Source: an uncultured Collinsella sp.
Lineage (GTDB): Bacteria; Actinomycetota; Coriobacteriia; Coriobacteriales; Coriobacteriaceae
Direction of reading: 5' to 3'
DNA: 64,000 bases
Assembly (NCBI GenBank): GCA_958413895.1
Contig: CATYVQ010000003.1
Location: forward strand, 67,902-131,901
Position numbers and translations under genes: made by a program. The notes under the pieces are model-generated. The model had not been told where the DNA came from and ran no database searches. It saw only the letters and a list, made by a program, of their open reading frames with translations. Each line of letters opens with the position of its first letter. Positions within the stretch are counted from its first letter, which is position 1. Of this stretch, positions 8,877 through 16,139 are shown one piece after another.

Positions 8877-9503
8877 ATGAAGAAACTGTATCTACTCCGC
8901 CACGGTCAGACGGAGTTCAACGTCAAAAAGCTGGTCCAGGGCCGCTGCGATTCACCGCTGACCGACCTAGGCCGCAAACAAGCGGGAATGGCAGCCGCAT
9001 GGCTCAAGGCCCACGGCGTCGTCCCCGACAAAGTTGTCTCATCACCCTTAGGCCGAGCTATGGACACGGCAAGTCTCGTCGCATGCGAGCTCCTCGGCCC
9101 GGACGCAGCAGTCGAGCCCTGTGAAGGCATTATCGAGCGCAGCTACGGCACCTTCGAAGAAGGCCCCCACGACGCCCTGCCCACCGACGTTTGGGATCCG
9201 GGCGAGGACCTGGTCCCCTTCGGAGGAGAAGGAAGCCGCGCGCTGCAAGAGCGCATGGTAGACACCCTCACCAATCTCATGGGCGCCGAGGGCATAGAAA
9301 CCCTCCTAGCAGTAAGCCACGGCAGCGCCAGCCGCCAATTCATTAGAGCCGCCGCCCCAGAGGGCTTCGAGCTCCCAACAAAACTCCCCAACTGCGCCAT
9401 CATGATCTTCGATTTCGATGAGGCAAAGTCACAAGCAGAAGGCGAACCTCATCAATGTAAGTTCACCCTCCAGCAAATAGTGGACCCCCAACAAAGTAAT
9501 TAG
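8877..9503 (+). CDS. Histidine phosphatase family protein (phosphoglycerate mutase-like)
   Basis: A 208 aa protein with the RHGQTEFN motif at residues 8-15, where His9 would be phosphorylated, a Glu within IIERSYGTFEEGP, and the second active-site His in AVSHGSASRQFIR. This is the branch that includes GpmB-like and CobC-like phosphatases; the true substrate is not predictable. ATG 8877 follows GGGGAGGG. Codon choice is a little unusual (more CTA, CTC and AGC-type codons than the neighbours). It is a single-gene unit followed by a large palindrome. Confidence 0.82.
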   Translation: MKKLYLLRHGQTEFNVKKLVQGRCDSPLTDLGRKQAGMAAAWLKAHGVVPDKVVSSPLGRAMDTASLVACELLGPDAAVEPCEGIIERSYGTFEEGPHDALPTDVWDPGEDLVPFGGEGSRALQERMVDTLTNLMGAEGIETLLAVSHGSASRQFIRAAAPEGFELPTKLPNCAIMIFDFDEAKSQAEGEPHQCKFTLQQIVDPQQSN

Positions 9504-9538
9504 CTGAGCGAGCAGAGTTAAGCAGACATCAACGTATC

Positions 9539-9693
9539 GTCTCCCGAGCTTGGCAGAGGGGCGGCGAAATATATTAAGTTTGTCGCGAGTTCCGCACGCA
9601 AAGGAAAGCACTTAATGTGCTTTCCGTCTTGCGCAGGACTGTAGAGCAGCAAACTTAATATATTTCGCCGCCCCTCTGCCAAGCTCGGGAGAC
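9539..9693. repeat. 155 bp palindromic element with perfect 44 bp arms
   Basis: The left arm 9539-9582 and right arm 9650-9693 are perfect reverse complements over 44 bp. The 67 bp interior contains a second perfect hairpin (GGAAAGCAC 9603-9611 with GTGCTTTCC 9617-9625) and degenerate pairing between. Arms this long and identical are far beyond a transcription terminator; they suggest a MITE-like or REP-like element. It fills the space between the phosphatase gene and the rplC leader. No ORF is convincing inside. Confidence 0.85.
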
Positions 9694-9741
9694 TCCACGC
9701 ACTTTACCTGCGTAAACAATGTGAGTGAAATATGAATCTCG

Positions 9742-9767
9742 ATGGATACGCCCGCAGCCGTGTATAC
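9742..9767 (+). promoter_or_regulatory. Candidate rplC promoter region, motif shared with rplB leader
   Basis: A 26 bp segment ending in CCGTGTATAC matches 23 of 26 positions of a segment upstream of rplB (11607-11632). TATACT at 9763-9768 is a fair -10 box, but no good -35 lies at the usual distance. Start of transcription here would give an r-protein leader of about 180 nt. Confidence 0.5.
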
Positions 9768-9880
9768 TAAACAGCTGTGTGAAACCAGGGGAGTATTCTG
9801 GCTGGACAAAATGCCTGCTTAATAGGGTTGTCAGGTAGTCCGGACGCTATACAAGGCTGGGGAGCACGTCGTGTAAGTAG

Positions 9881-9930
9881 TGGTCCTCTAGGGGCGTACG
9901 CTCGGTGGTGTACGCATTGTCCCAAGACCA
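9881..9930 (+). promoter_or_regulatory. Structured leader upstream of rplC
   Basis: Three nested stems can form: TGGTC with GACCA outside, GGG with CCC, and GCGTAC with GTACGC closing a ten-base loop. It ends 21 nt before the rplC start. Position and shape fit a ribosomal-protein autoregulatory leader (L4 is the S10-operon regulator in E. coli), but it does not visibly match that known element. Confidence 0.45.
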
Positions 9931-9951
9931 CGCGAGAGTTGGGATCATATC

Positions 9952-10572
9952 TTGATCAGCATGATTCTCGGCCGCAAGATTGGCATGACCCAGGTTTGGG
10001 ACGAGGACGACAACGTCGTTCCCGTCACGGTCATCCAGGCTGGCCCCTGCGCTGTCTCGCAGGTTAAAACTCAGGCAACCGACGGCTATGACGCCGTCCA
10101 GATCGGTTTCGGCGACATCAAGGCCAAGAACGTGAACAAGCCCATGGCTGGTCACTTCGCCAAGGCTGGCGTCGAGCCTGTCCGCTTCCTTCGTGAGGTC
10201 CGCGTCGAGAACGGCGAGGAGCACAAGGTCGGCGAGGTCGTCACCGTCGCTGATTTCGCTGATGTCGAGAAGGTCGACGTCATCGGTACCTCCAAGGGTA
10301 AGGGCTTCCAGGGTCGCATCAAGCGCTGGGGTCAGCGCCGCGGTCCTATGACGCATGGTTCTCACTTCCAGCGTCACCCCGGTTCTATCGGTCAGTGCGC
10401 CTATCCTGCGCGCGTCCTCAAGGGCGTCAAGATGGCCGGTCACATGGGTAACGAGCGCGTTACCGTCAAGAACCTTTCCGTTGTCCGCATCGATGCCGAG
10501 CAGAACCTCATCTTGGTCAAGGGCGCTGTCCCGGGTGCCAAGAATGGTCTCGTCGCCATCCGTATGGCCTAA
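9952..10572 (+). CDS. rplC: 50S ribosomal protein L3
   Basis: A 206 aa L3 protein, an early-assembly 23S rRNA binder near the peptidyl-transferase centre. It opens ILGRKIGMTQVWDE and contains the conserved SHGSHFQRHPGS-like loop (MTHGSHFQRHPGSIGQ). TTG 9952 is preferred because GGGA lies 7 bp upstream; ATG 9961 has no visible ribosome-binding site. In most bacteria rpsJ precedes rplC; here it is missing and a structured leader occupies that place. Confidence 0.96.
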   Translation: MISMILGRKIGMTQVWDEDDNVVPVTVIQAGPCAVSQVKTQATDGYDAVQIGFGDIKAKNVNKPMAGHFAKAGVEPVRFLREVRVENGEEHKVGEVVTVADFADVEKVDVIGTSKGKGFQGRIKRWGQRRGPMTHGSHFQRHPGSIGQCAYPARVLKGVKMAGHMGNERVTVKNLSVVRIDAEQNLILVKGAVPGAKNGLVAIRMA

Positions 10573-10618
10573 GGGCCCAGCCCATTTAGCCCAGCGTCAT
10601 ACCAAGGAGAACACTTAA

Positions 10619-11245
10619 ATGGCAAAGTTTGAAGTAAAGAACAGCGAGGGCAAGAAGGTCGCCGAGGCCGAGCTCGCCGCTGAGGTGTACGGCATCGAGC
10701 CGAACATCCACGTTATGCACCACATCGTCAAGTGCCAGATGGCCTCTTGGCGTCAGGGCACCCAGTCTGCTAAGGGTCGCTCTGAGGTTTCCGGTGGCGG
10801 CAAGAAGCCTTGGCGTCAGAAGGGCACCGGCCGTGCCCGCCAGGGTTCCATCCGTGCTGCCCAGTGGCGTCACGGTGGCGTTGTCTTCGCCCCCAAGCCC
10901 CGTTCCTACGCTAAGCGTATGAACAACAAGGAGGTCAAGCTGGCTATGCGCTCCGCGCTGTCCGCCAAGCTGGCCGATGGCGAGCTCGTGCTCGTCGACG
11001 ACTACGGCTTCGAGAAGCCTTCCACCAAGGCTGCCGTCGCCATGCTCAAGGCTCTCGGTCTTGAGGGCAAGCGTCTGACCATCATCGTTCGCGATGAGGA
11101 CGTCAACGCCTACCTGTCGTTCCGCAACATTCCCAAGACGTTCATCATCACCGCTGACGAGGCCAACACCTACGATCTCGTTAACAACAACGCTGTGCTG
11201 ATGCCCGCCGACATCGCCGCTCACTTCGGGGAGGTGCTTGCATAA
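10619..11245 (+). CDS. rplD: 50S ribosomal protein L4
   Basis: A 208 aa L4 protein with the long central loop GGGKKPWRQKGTGRARQGS that reaches the exit tunnel, then the globular domain ending PADIAAHFGEVLA. L4 also represses the S10 operon in E. coli; whether it does here is unknown. Start ATG 10619 follows AAGGAG. The stop TAA abuts the rplW ATG directly. Confidence 0.97.
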   Translation: MAKFEVKNSEGKKVAEAELAAEVYGIEPNIHVMHHIVKCQMASWRQGTQSAKGRSEVSGGGKKPWRQKGTGRARQGSIRAAQWRHGGVVFAPKPRSYAKRMNNKEVKLAMRSALSAKLADGELVLVDDYGFEKPSTKAAVAMLKALGLEGKRLTIIVRDEDVNAYLSFRNIPKTFIITADEANTYDLVNNNAVLMPADIAAHFGEVLA

Positions 11246-11533
11246 ATGACCGCCCACGAGATCATCATCCGTCCGATCGTGTCCGAGCGTTCCTTCTCCG
11301 GCATGGAGCTGAACAAGTACACGTTCGAGGTCGCCAAGGATGCTAACAAGTATCAGATCAAGGACGCTGTCGAGGAGATCTTCGGCGTCAAGGTCGTTCG
11401 CGTGAACACCCTGACGGTCAAGCCCAAGACCAAGCGCGTGCGCTATGTCGCCGGCAAGACCCGTTCTTGGAAGAAGGCCATCGTCACGCTGGCCGAGGGC
11501 GACACCATCGAGGTCTTTGGCAACCAGGCCTAA
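11246..11533 (+). CDS. rplW: 50S ribosomal protein L23
   Basis: A 95 aa L23 protein, located at the tunnel exit where trigger factor and SRP dock. It has the IIRPIVSERSF opening, YTFEVAKDANKYQIKDAVEEIF and the VKPKTKRVRYVAGKT loop. GGGGAGGTGC at the rplD end serves as the ribosome-binding site. Unlike most S10 operons, a 179 nt spacer with its own hairpin and promoter-like motif separates it from rplB. Confidence 0.97.
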   Translation: MTAHEIIIRPIVSERSFSGMELNKYTFEVAKDANKYQIKDAVEEIFGVKVVRVNTLTVKPKTKRVRYVAGKTRSWKKAIVTLAEGDTIEVFGNQA

Positions 11534-11551
11534 GACTCGCTGCTGTTGAGT

Positions 11552-11587
11552 GAGCTCATGCCTCCCAAATAGGGGAGGCGAGAGCTC
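11552..11587 (+). terminator. Hairpin between rplW and rplB, possible attenuator
   Basis: GAGCTC pairs with GAGCTC and GCCTCCC with GGGAGGC around a six-base loop. No clear T run follows, so it may act as an attenuator or RNA-processing hairpin rather than a full terminator. Confidence 0.5.
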
Positions 11588-11606
11588 AAGGTTTTGGACG
11601 TATAAA

Positions 11607-11632
11607 ATGGACACGCCCGGAACCGTGTATAC
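11607..11632 (+). promoter_or_regulatory. Candidate rplB promoter motif, near-copy of the rplC motif
   Basis: This 26 bp segment matches the rplC upstream segment at 9742-9767 at 23 of 26 positions, including CCGTGTATAC. It lies about 80 nt before rplB and after a hairpin, as expected for an internal promoter that re-initiates the operon. Confidence 0.45.
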
Positions 11633-11712
11633 GTCCGGTGTCATCGCACCCGAGGCAGAACCTCGAATCCCTGTCTGCGATGGCTAACGGATTCCTATTG
11701 AAAGGGATTGTA

Positions 11713-12543
11713 ATGGCTGTAAAGCACCTTAAGCCGACCTCCGCTGGTAGGCGTTGGCAGACGATCTCCGATTTCTCCGAGATCACCTGCACCAAGCCCG
11801 AGAAGTCTCTTCTCGAGCCCCTGCCCAAGAAGGCCGGTCGTAACAACAACGGCCGCATCACCACCCGCCACCAGGGCGGCGGCGTGAAGCGTCGTTACCG
11901 CGTGATCGACTTCAAGCGCAACAAGGACGGCGTGCCCGCCAAGGTTGCCACGATCGAGTACGATCCGAACCGTTCCGCTCGCATCGCTCTGCTGCACTAC
12001 GCTGACGGTGAGAAGCGCTACATCCTGGCCCCCAAGGGCCTCGAGGTCGGTCAGACCATCATGTCCGGTTCTGACGCCGACATCAAGCCGGGCAACGCTC
12101 TGCCCCTCGCCGACATTCCCGTCGGTACGCTCATCCACGCCGTCGAGTTCCAGCCGGGCAAGGGCGCTGCTATCGCCCGTTCCGCCGGTAACTCCTGCCA
12201 GCTGATGGGTAAGGAGGGCAAGTACGCTATCGTCCGTATGCCTTCCTCCGAGATGCGCCGCATCCTCGTTACCTGCCGCGCCACCGTCGGTGAGGTCGGC
12301 AACGCCGATCACTCCAACATCGTCATCGGCAAGGCCGGCCGTAAGCGTCACATGAACGTGCGCCCGACCGTCCGCGGTACCGTCATGAACCCTGTCGACC
12401 ACCCGCACGGCGGTGGCGAGGGCAAGAACCACACCTCTGGTCGTCCCTCTGTTACCCCCTGGGGTAAGCCGACGAAGGGCCTTCGTACGCGCAAGAAGAA
12501 GAAGGTCTCGAACCAGCACATCATTCGTCGCCGTAAGAAGTAA
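11713..12543 (+). CDS. rplB: 50S ribosomal protein L2
   Basis: A 276 aa L2 protein needed for subunit association and peptidyl-transferase function. The frame is open further upstream, but ATG 11713 (MAVKHLKPTSAGRR) with AAAGGGA before it matches normal L2 length. The hallmark PVDHPHGGGEGKN, with its functionally important His, is present near the C-terminus, followed by the basic tail. It starts the second half of the S10 block. Confidence 0.97.
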   Translation: MAVKHLKPTSAGRRWQTISDFSEITCTKPEKSLLEPLPKKAGRNNNGRITTRHQGGGVKRRYRVIDFKRNKDGVPAKVATIEYDPNRSARIALLHYADGEKRYILAPKGLEVGQTIMSGSDADIKPGNALPLADIPVGTLIHAVEFQPGKGAAIARSAGNSCQLMGKEGKYAIVRMPSSEMRRILVTCRATVGEVGNADHSNIVIGKAGRKRHMNVRPTVRGTVMNPVDHPHGGGEGKNHTSGRPSVTPWGKPTKGLRTRKKKKVSNQHIIRRRKK

Positions 12544-12575
12544 TTTCGGATACCGAGTTTTAGGAGAAAGCACTT

Positions 12576-12836
12576 ATGAGCAGAAGTCTCAAAAAGGGCC
12601 CGTTCGTGGAGACTCGCCTTCTCTCGCGTATCACCGCGATGAACGAGGCTGGCAAGAAGGACGTCGTGAAGACCTGGTCCCGCGCGTCCACCATCTTCCC
12701 CGAGATGGTTGGTCACACCATCGCCGTCCACGACGGCCGCAAGCATGTGCCCGTGTATGTTACCGAGTCCATGGTTGGTCACAAGCTCGGCGAGTTCGCG
12801 CCGACTCGTACGTTCCGTGGCCACAAGGCCAAATAG
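12576..12836 (+). CDS. rpsS: 30S ribosomal protein S19
   Basis: An 86 aa S19 protein that contacts S13 and the 16S head near the A site. It opens MSRSLKKGPFVETRL and contains KTWSRASTIFPEMVGHT and HVPVYVTESMVGHKLGEF. ATG 12576 follows TAGGAGAAAG. Tight spacing to rplB and rplV shows a single transcript. Confidence 0.97.
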   Translation: MSRSLKKGPFVETRLLSRITAMNEAGKKDVVKTWSRASTIFPEMVGHTIAVHDGRKHVPVYVTESMVGHKLGEFAPTRTFRGHKAK

Positions 12837-12850
12837 GGGGTTAACCGTAA

Positions 12851-13222
12851 ATGGCAACTAAGTCTATTGAAACTGAGGCCACCGAGGTTCGCGCCGTCGC
12901 CAAGTACGTGCGTGTTTCCCCCAGCAAGGCCCGCCTGGTGGTCGATCTGATCCGCCGCAAGCCTGTCGCTCAGGCCTTCGACATCCTCCACTTCTGCGAC
13001 CGCGCCGTCGCCGTGGATGTCGAGAAGGTTCTCCGTTCCGCCGTTGCGAACGCCGAGAACAACAACGGTCTGCGTGCCGACAACCTGGTTGTCGCCGCTG
13101 CCTATGTTGACGAGGGTCCGACGCTTAAGCGCATCCGTCCCCGCGCCAAGGGTTCCGCTTCTCGTATTCTGAAGCGTACTTCCCACATCACCGTCGTCGT
13201 TGCTCCTCGAAAGGAGGCGTAA
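12851..13222 (+). CDS. rplV: 50S ribosomal protein L22
   Basis: A 123 aa L22 protein that binds all 23S domains and lines the exit tunnel with a beta-hairpin (the RIRPRAKGSASRILKR segment). It has AVAKYVRVSPSKARLVVDLIR near the start, slightly extended at the N-terminus (ATKSIETEATEV). GGGGGTTAACC precedes ATG 12851. Confidence 0.96.
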   Translation: MATKSIETEATEVRAVAKYVRVSPSKARLVVDLIRRKPVAQAFDILHFCDRAVAVDVEKVLRSAVANAENNNGLRADNLVVAAAYVDEGPTLKRIRPRAKGSASRILKRTSHITVVVAPRKEA

Positions 13223-13228
13223 AGCTGT

Positions 13229-13939
13229 ATGGGTCAGAAAGTCTACCCCACCGGCTTCCGTCTTGGCATCACCGAGAACTGGCGCTCCCGCTGGTTCGCA
13301 GAGAAGGATTACGCTAAGACCCTCGGTAACGATCTCGAGATCCGCAAGTACCTCGAGAAGCGTCTTTCCCGCGCAGCTGTCTCCCGCGTCGAGATCGAGC
13401 GCGCTGGCGACAAGGTGAAGGTCATCATCCTCACCGCTCGCCCCGGCGTTGTCATCGGTAAGAAGGGTGCCGAGATCGATACCCTCCGCACCGAGCTCGA
13501 GAAGGTCGCTGGCGTCTCCAAGGGCCAGCTCTCCGTCGACGTTGTCGAGATCAAGCGCCCCGAGCTCGACGCCAACCTCGTTGCTCAGTCTATTGCCGAG
13601 CAGCTCGAGGGCCGCGTTGCCTTCCGTCGCGCTATGCGCAAGGCTGTCCAGTCCGCCCGCAAGGCCGGCGCTAAGGGCATCCGTATCCAGTGCTCCGGTC
13701 GTCTCGGCGGTGCCGAGATGGGCCGTCGTGAGTGGTACCGTGAGGGTCGCGTGCCTCTGCACACCCTCCGTGCCAAGATCGACTACGGCACGGCTGTCGC
13801 CAGCACCACCATGGGCGCTTGCGGCGTGAAGGTCTGGATCTACCTGGGTGAGAAGCTCCCGGGCCAGCCTGTTCCCAACCCTGCACTCGAGGGCTCTTCC
13901 CGTCCTCGTCGTCGTAACTCCGAGAGGAGGGGTCAGTAG
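13229..13939 (+). CDS. rpsC: 30S ribosomal protein S3
   Basis: A 236 aa S3 protein at the mRNA entry site. The KH domain motif VVIGKKGAEIDTLR is at about residues 73-86, and the C-terminal domain has IQCSGRLGGAEMGRREWYREG. AAAGGAGG lies before ATG 13229. Its stop TAG shares one base with the GTG start of rplP. Confidence 0.97.
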   Translation: MGQKVYPTGFRLGITENWRSRWFAEKDYAKTLGNDLEIRKYLEKRLSRAAVSRVEIERAGDKVKVIILTARPGVVIGKKGAEIDTLRTELEKVAGVSKGQLSVDVVEIKRPELDANLVAQSIAEQLEGRVAFRRAMRKAVQSARKAGAKGIRIQCSGRLGGAEMGRREWYREGRVPLHTLRAKIDYGTAVASTTMGACGVKVWIYLGEKLPGQPVPNPALEGSSRPRRRNSERRGQ

Positions 13940-14442
13940 TGCTTGCCCCTAAGCGTATTCTTCACCGCAAGGTGCAGCGTGGCTCCATGAAGGGCCAGGC
14001 CAAGGGTAATACCGAGCTGCATTTCGGCGAGTTTGGTATCCAGGCTCTCGAGGCCCATTGGATCACCAACCGTCAGATCGAGGCCGCTCGTATTGCCATG
14101 ACCCGCTACATGAAGCGTGGCGGTCGTGTCTACATCACGATCTTCCCCGATAAGCCCATCACCAAGAAGCCTGCCGAGACTCGCATGGGTTCTGGTAAGG
14201 GTAACCCCGAGGAGTGGGTGGCTGTCGTCAAGCCCGGCCGCATCATGTTCGAGGTCAAGGGTGTTCCCGAGGAGGTCGCTCGCGAGGCTCTGCGTCTTGC
14301 GCAGCACAAGCTCCCCATCAAGACCAAGATTGTTGCTGCTAAGAACGCTGAGCAGCGCATCGAGAAGGAGATGGCTGAGGAGGCCGCTCTCGAGGCCAAG
14401 TGGGCTGCTGAGGACGCCGCCGCCGCCAAGGAGGAGAACTAA
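13939..14442 (+). CDS. rplP: 50S ribosomal protein L16 with extended C-terminus
   Basis: L16 organises tRNA contacts at the A site of the 50S subunit. The core (MLAPKRILHRKVQRG, then RYMKRGGRVYITIFPDKPITKKP and GSGKGNPEEWVAVVKPGR) is typical. At 167 aa it is about 30 residues longer than common L16 proteins, because of an Ala/Glu-rich tail after LPIKTKIV. The start is GTG 13939, overlapping the rpsC stop, with GAGAGGAGGGG upstream. The stop TAA overlaps the rpmC ATG by one base. Confidence 0.96.
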   Translation: MLAPKRILHRKVQRGSMKGQAKGNTELHFGEFGIQALEAHWITNRQIEAARIAMTRYMKRGGRVYITIFPDKPITKKPAETRMGSGKGNPEEWVAVVKPGRIMFEVKGVPEEVAREALRLAQHKLPIKTKIVAAKNAEQRIEKEMAEEAALEAKWAAEDAAAAKEEN

Positions 14443-14657
14443 TGAAGCCCGCAGAGATTCGTGAGCTCTCGGACGCTCAGCTCGTTGAGAAGCTGAAGGA
14501 AATGCGCGCCGAGCTCTTTAACCTTCGTTTCCAGATGGCCACCAGCCAGCTGGACAACACCGCTCGCGTCAACACCGTGAAGAAGGACATCGCTCGCGTC
14601 CTCACGGAGCAGCGCGCCCGCGAGATCGCAGCGGAGAAGTCCGCTGTCGCCGAGTAG
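14442..14657 (+). CDS. rpmC: 50S ribosomal protein L29
   Basis: A 71 aa L29 protein, next to L23 at the tunnel exit. It has the MKPAEIRELSDAQLVEKL helix and LFNLRFQMATSQLDNTARV motif. Translation is coupled to rplP by the ATG/TAA overlap. Confidence 0.96.
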   Translation: MKPAEIRELSDAQLVEKLKEMRAELFNLRFQMATSQLDNTARVNTVKKDIARVLTEQRAREIAAEKSAVAE

Positions 14658-14673
14658 GACCTAAGGAGAGAAC

Positions 14674-14934
14674 ATGACTGATTCGCGTAACTCGCGTAAG
14701 GTCCGTACGGGTGTCGTTACCTCCGTCTCCGGTGCCAAGACCATTGTTGTCACCATCACCGAGCGCAAGCGTCACCCCAAGTACGGCAAGATGATGACCA
14801 GCTCCAAGAAGCTGCACGCTCACGACGAGGAGTGCACGGCTGGCGTGGGCGATACCGTCCGCGTTATGGAGACCCGTCCTATGTCCAAGATGAAGCGTTG
14901 GCGCCTCATCGAGGTCGTCGAGCGCGCTAAATAA
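14674..14934 (+). CDS. rpsQ: 30S ribosomal protein S17
   Basis: An 86 aa OB-fold S17 protein that binds 16S rRNA helices early in assembly. VRTGVVTSVSGAKTIVV and the HPKYGKMMTSSKKLHAHDE stretch are typical. AAGGAGAG lies before ATG 14674. A 118 nt structured spacer follows. Confidence 0.96.
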   Translation: MTDSRNSRKVRTGVVTSVSGAKTIVVTITERKRHPKYGKMMTSSKKLHAHDEECTAGVGDTVRVMETRPMSKMKRWRLIEVVERAK

Positions 14935-14961
14935 GCAGTCGCTCTTACGACTTGTACGTTT

Positions 14962-15027
14962 CCGAAGATGTGCGTATGCCTGGCTTGCATACCACGGGCC
15001 GTATAAAGGCTGCGCACCTCTCTTCGG
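14962..15027 (+). promoter_or_regulatory. Structured leader before rplN (start of the spc block)
   Basis: CCGAAGA...GTGCG can pair with CGCAC...TCTTCGG, closing an inner hairpin GTATGC/GCATAC and a second small stem, which gives a three-way junction. It lies 25 nt before rplN. In E. coli S8 represses the spc operon through a structured site, so a related role is possible but unproven. Confidence 0.45.
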
Positions 15028-15052
15028 TTCTTAGTTCGGAGGAACATCTACC

Positions 15053-15421
15053 ATGATTCAGATGCAAACCATGCTGAACGTCGCCGACAACTCCGGCGCT
15101 CGCAAGATTCGCTGCATCAAGGTGCTTGGCGGTTCCAAGCGTCGTTATGCAGGCATCGGCGATGTGTTCATCGGTGCTGTCCAGGAGGCTACCCCTGGCG
15201 CCAACGTCAAGAAGAAGGACGTTGTCCGTTGCGTCGTCGTTCGCACCGTTAAGGAGATCCGCCGCAAGGATGGCTCCTACATTCGCTTTGATGAGAACGC
15301 CTGCGTTGTCATCAACAACGATGGTTCGCCCGTCGGCACCCGTATCTTCGGGCCCGTCGCTCGCGAGCTTCGTGACAAGAAGTACATGAAGATCGTCTCG
15401 CTCGCTCCCGAGACCCTGTAG
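15053..15421 (+). CDS. rplN: 50S ribosomal protein L14
   Basis: A 122 aa L14 protein at the subunit interface. It opens MIQMQTMLNVADNSGARKI and has VVRTVKEIRRKDGSYIRFDENACVVI and GTRIFGPVARELR, which are near-universal. CGGAGGAAC precedes ATG 15053. It begins the spc block after a leader structure. Confidence 0.97.
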   Translation: MIQMQTMLNVADNSGARKIRCIKVLGGSKRRYAGIGDVFIGAVQEATPGANVKKKDVVRCVVVRTVKEIRRKDGSYIRFDENACVVINNDGSPVGTRIFGPVARELRDKKYMKIVSLAPETL

Positions 15422-15434
15422 TTAGGGGAGATAT

Positions 15435-15740
15435 ATGTATATCAAGAAGGGCGATAAGGTCCAGGTTCTCTCTGGTAAGGATCGCGGCAAGCAGGGCGTT
15501 GTCCTGCGTGCTCTCCCCGCCGAGAACAAGGTCGTTGTCGAGGGCGTTTCGGTCGTCAAGAAGGCCGTCAAGCCCAACGCTGCCAACCAGCAGGGCGGCA
15601 TCGTTTCGCAGGAGGCTCCTATCGACGCCTCCAACGTCAATCTCGTTTGCCCCGAGTGCGGTAAGGTTACCCGCGTCGGTCACGAGAAGGACGGCAAGAA
15701 CAAGCTGCGCGTCTGCAAGAAGTGCGGCCACAAGTTCTAA
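15435..15740 (+). CDS. rplX: 50S ribosomal protein L24 with zinc-ribbon-like tail
   Basis: A 101 aa L24 protein, an assembly initiator. The KOW motif (KKGDKVQVLSGKDRGKQGVV) is at residues 3-22. The C-terminus carries CPECGKVTRVG then CKKCGHKF, a four-cysteine pair of CxxC motifs also found in other Gram-positive L24 proteins. In most genomes rplE follows within a few bases; here a strong terminator and about 30 kb of unrelated genes intervene. Confidence 0.96.
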   Translation: MYIKKGDKVQVLSGKDRGKQGVVLRALPAENKVVVEGVSVVKKAVKPNAANQQGGIVSQEAPIDASNVNLVCPECGKVTRVGHEKDGKNKLRVCKKCGHKF

Positions 15741-15766
15741 GCTGCCCGCAACATCAAGTTGCTAGC

Positions 15767-15803
15767 AAAGGCCCGGATGCCCCAAGGCACCCGGGCCTTT
15801 TTC
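15767..15803 (+). terminator. Strong terminator after rplX
   Basis: AAAGGCCCGG pairs with CCGGGCCTTT (10 bp, perfect) around a 14-base loop and is followed by further T residues. It ends the first part of the ribosomal superoperon 27 bp after rplX. Confidence 0.9.
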
Positions 15804-15815
15804 TATCCCTACTCA

Positions 15816-15948
15816 TTGGGGACAGACTTAAATGACTTGTCGTTGGGGATGTTCTTAAACGGCTAGTTGATGGGGACAGTCTTTAGATTTGTATATCTGG
15901 CCATCTGGGATAGGCTTCAACGAAAGCGGCACCTAGGGACAGTCCTTT
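15816..15948. repeat. Degenerate 27 bp-period GGGGACAG repeats
   Basis: Related 15-mers occur at 15816 (TTGGGGACAGACTTA), 15843 (TTGGGGATGTTCTTA), 15871 (TGGGGACAGTCTTTA) and 15934 (TAGGGACAGTCCTTT). The first three are 27-28 bp apart. They look like decayed tandem copies of an intergenic repeat. The stretch 15741-16224 holds no gene I can support. Confidence 0.6.
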
Positions 15949-16042
15949 GATGTCTGGTGCCCCCAGAGGGGTGAAGTAATGCAGCTGGCTCTGTCTTTAG
16001 GGCTATGGTGCTCCGCCCCTATATGTTTCACAAGGTTTGTCG

Positions 16043-16084
16043 CATGCGCATTTACGCGCAGAGTCTTGCGCGATGATGCGCATG
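16043..16084. repeat. Nested palindrome upstream of the oxidoreductase gene
   Basis: CATGCGCAT (16043-16051) pairs with ATGCGCATG (16076-16084), and inside it GCGCA pairs with TGCGC around a six-base loop. It could be a hairpin or a double operator; no T run follows. Confidence 0.5.
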
Positions 16085-16139
16085 GCCGCGCAAATATCTG
16101 CTAACTATGGTTAAATAATGACCGATAAACAAATAAACA

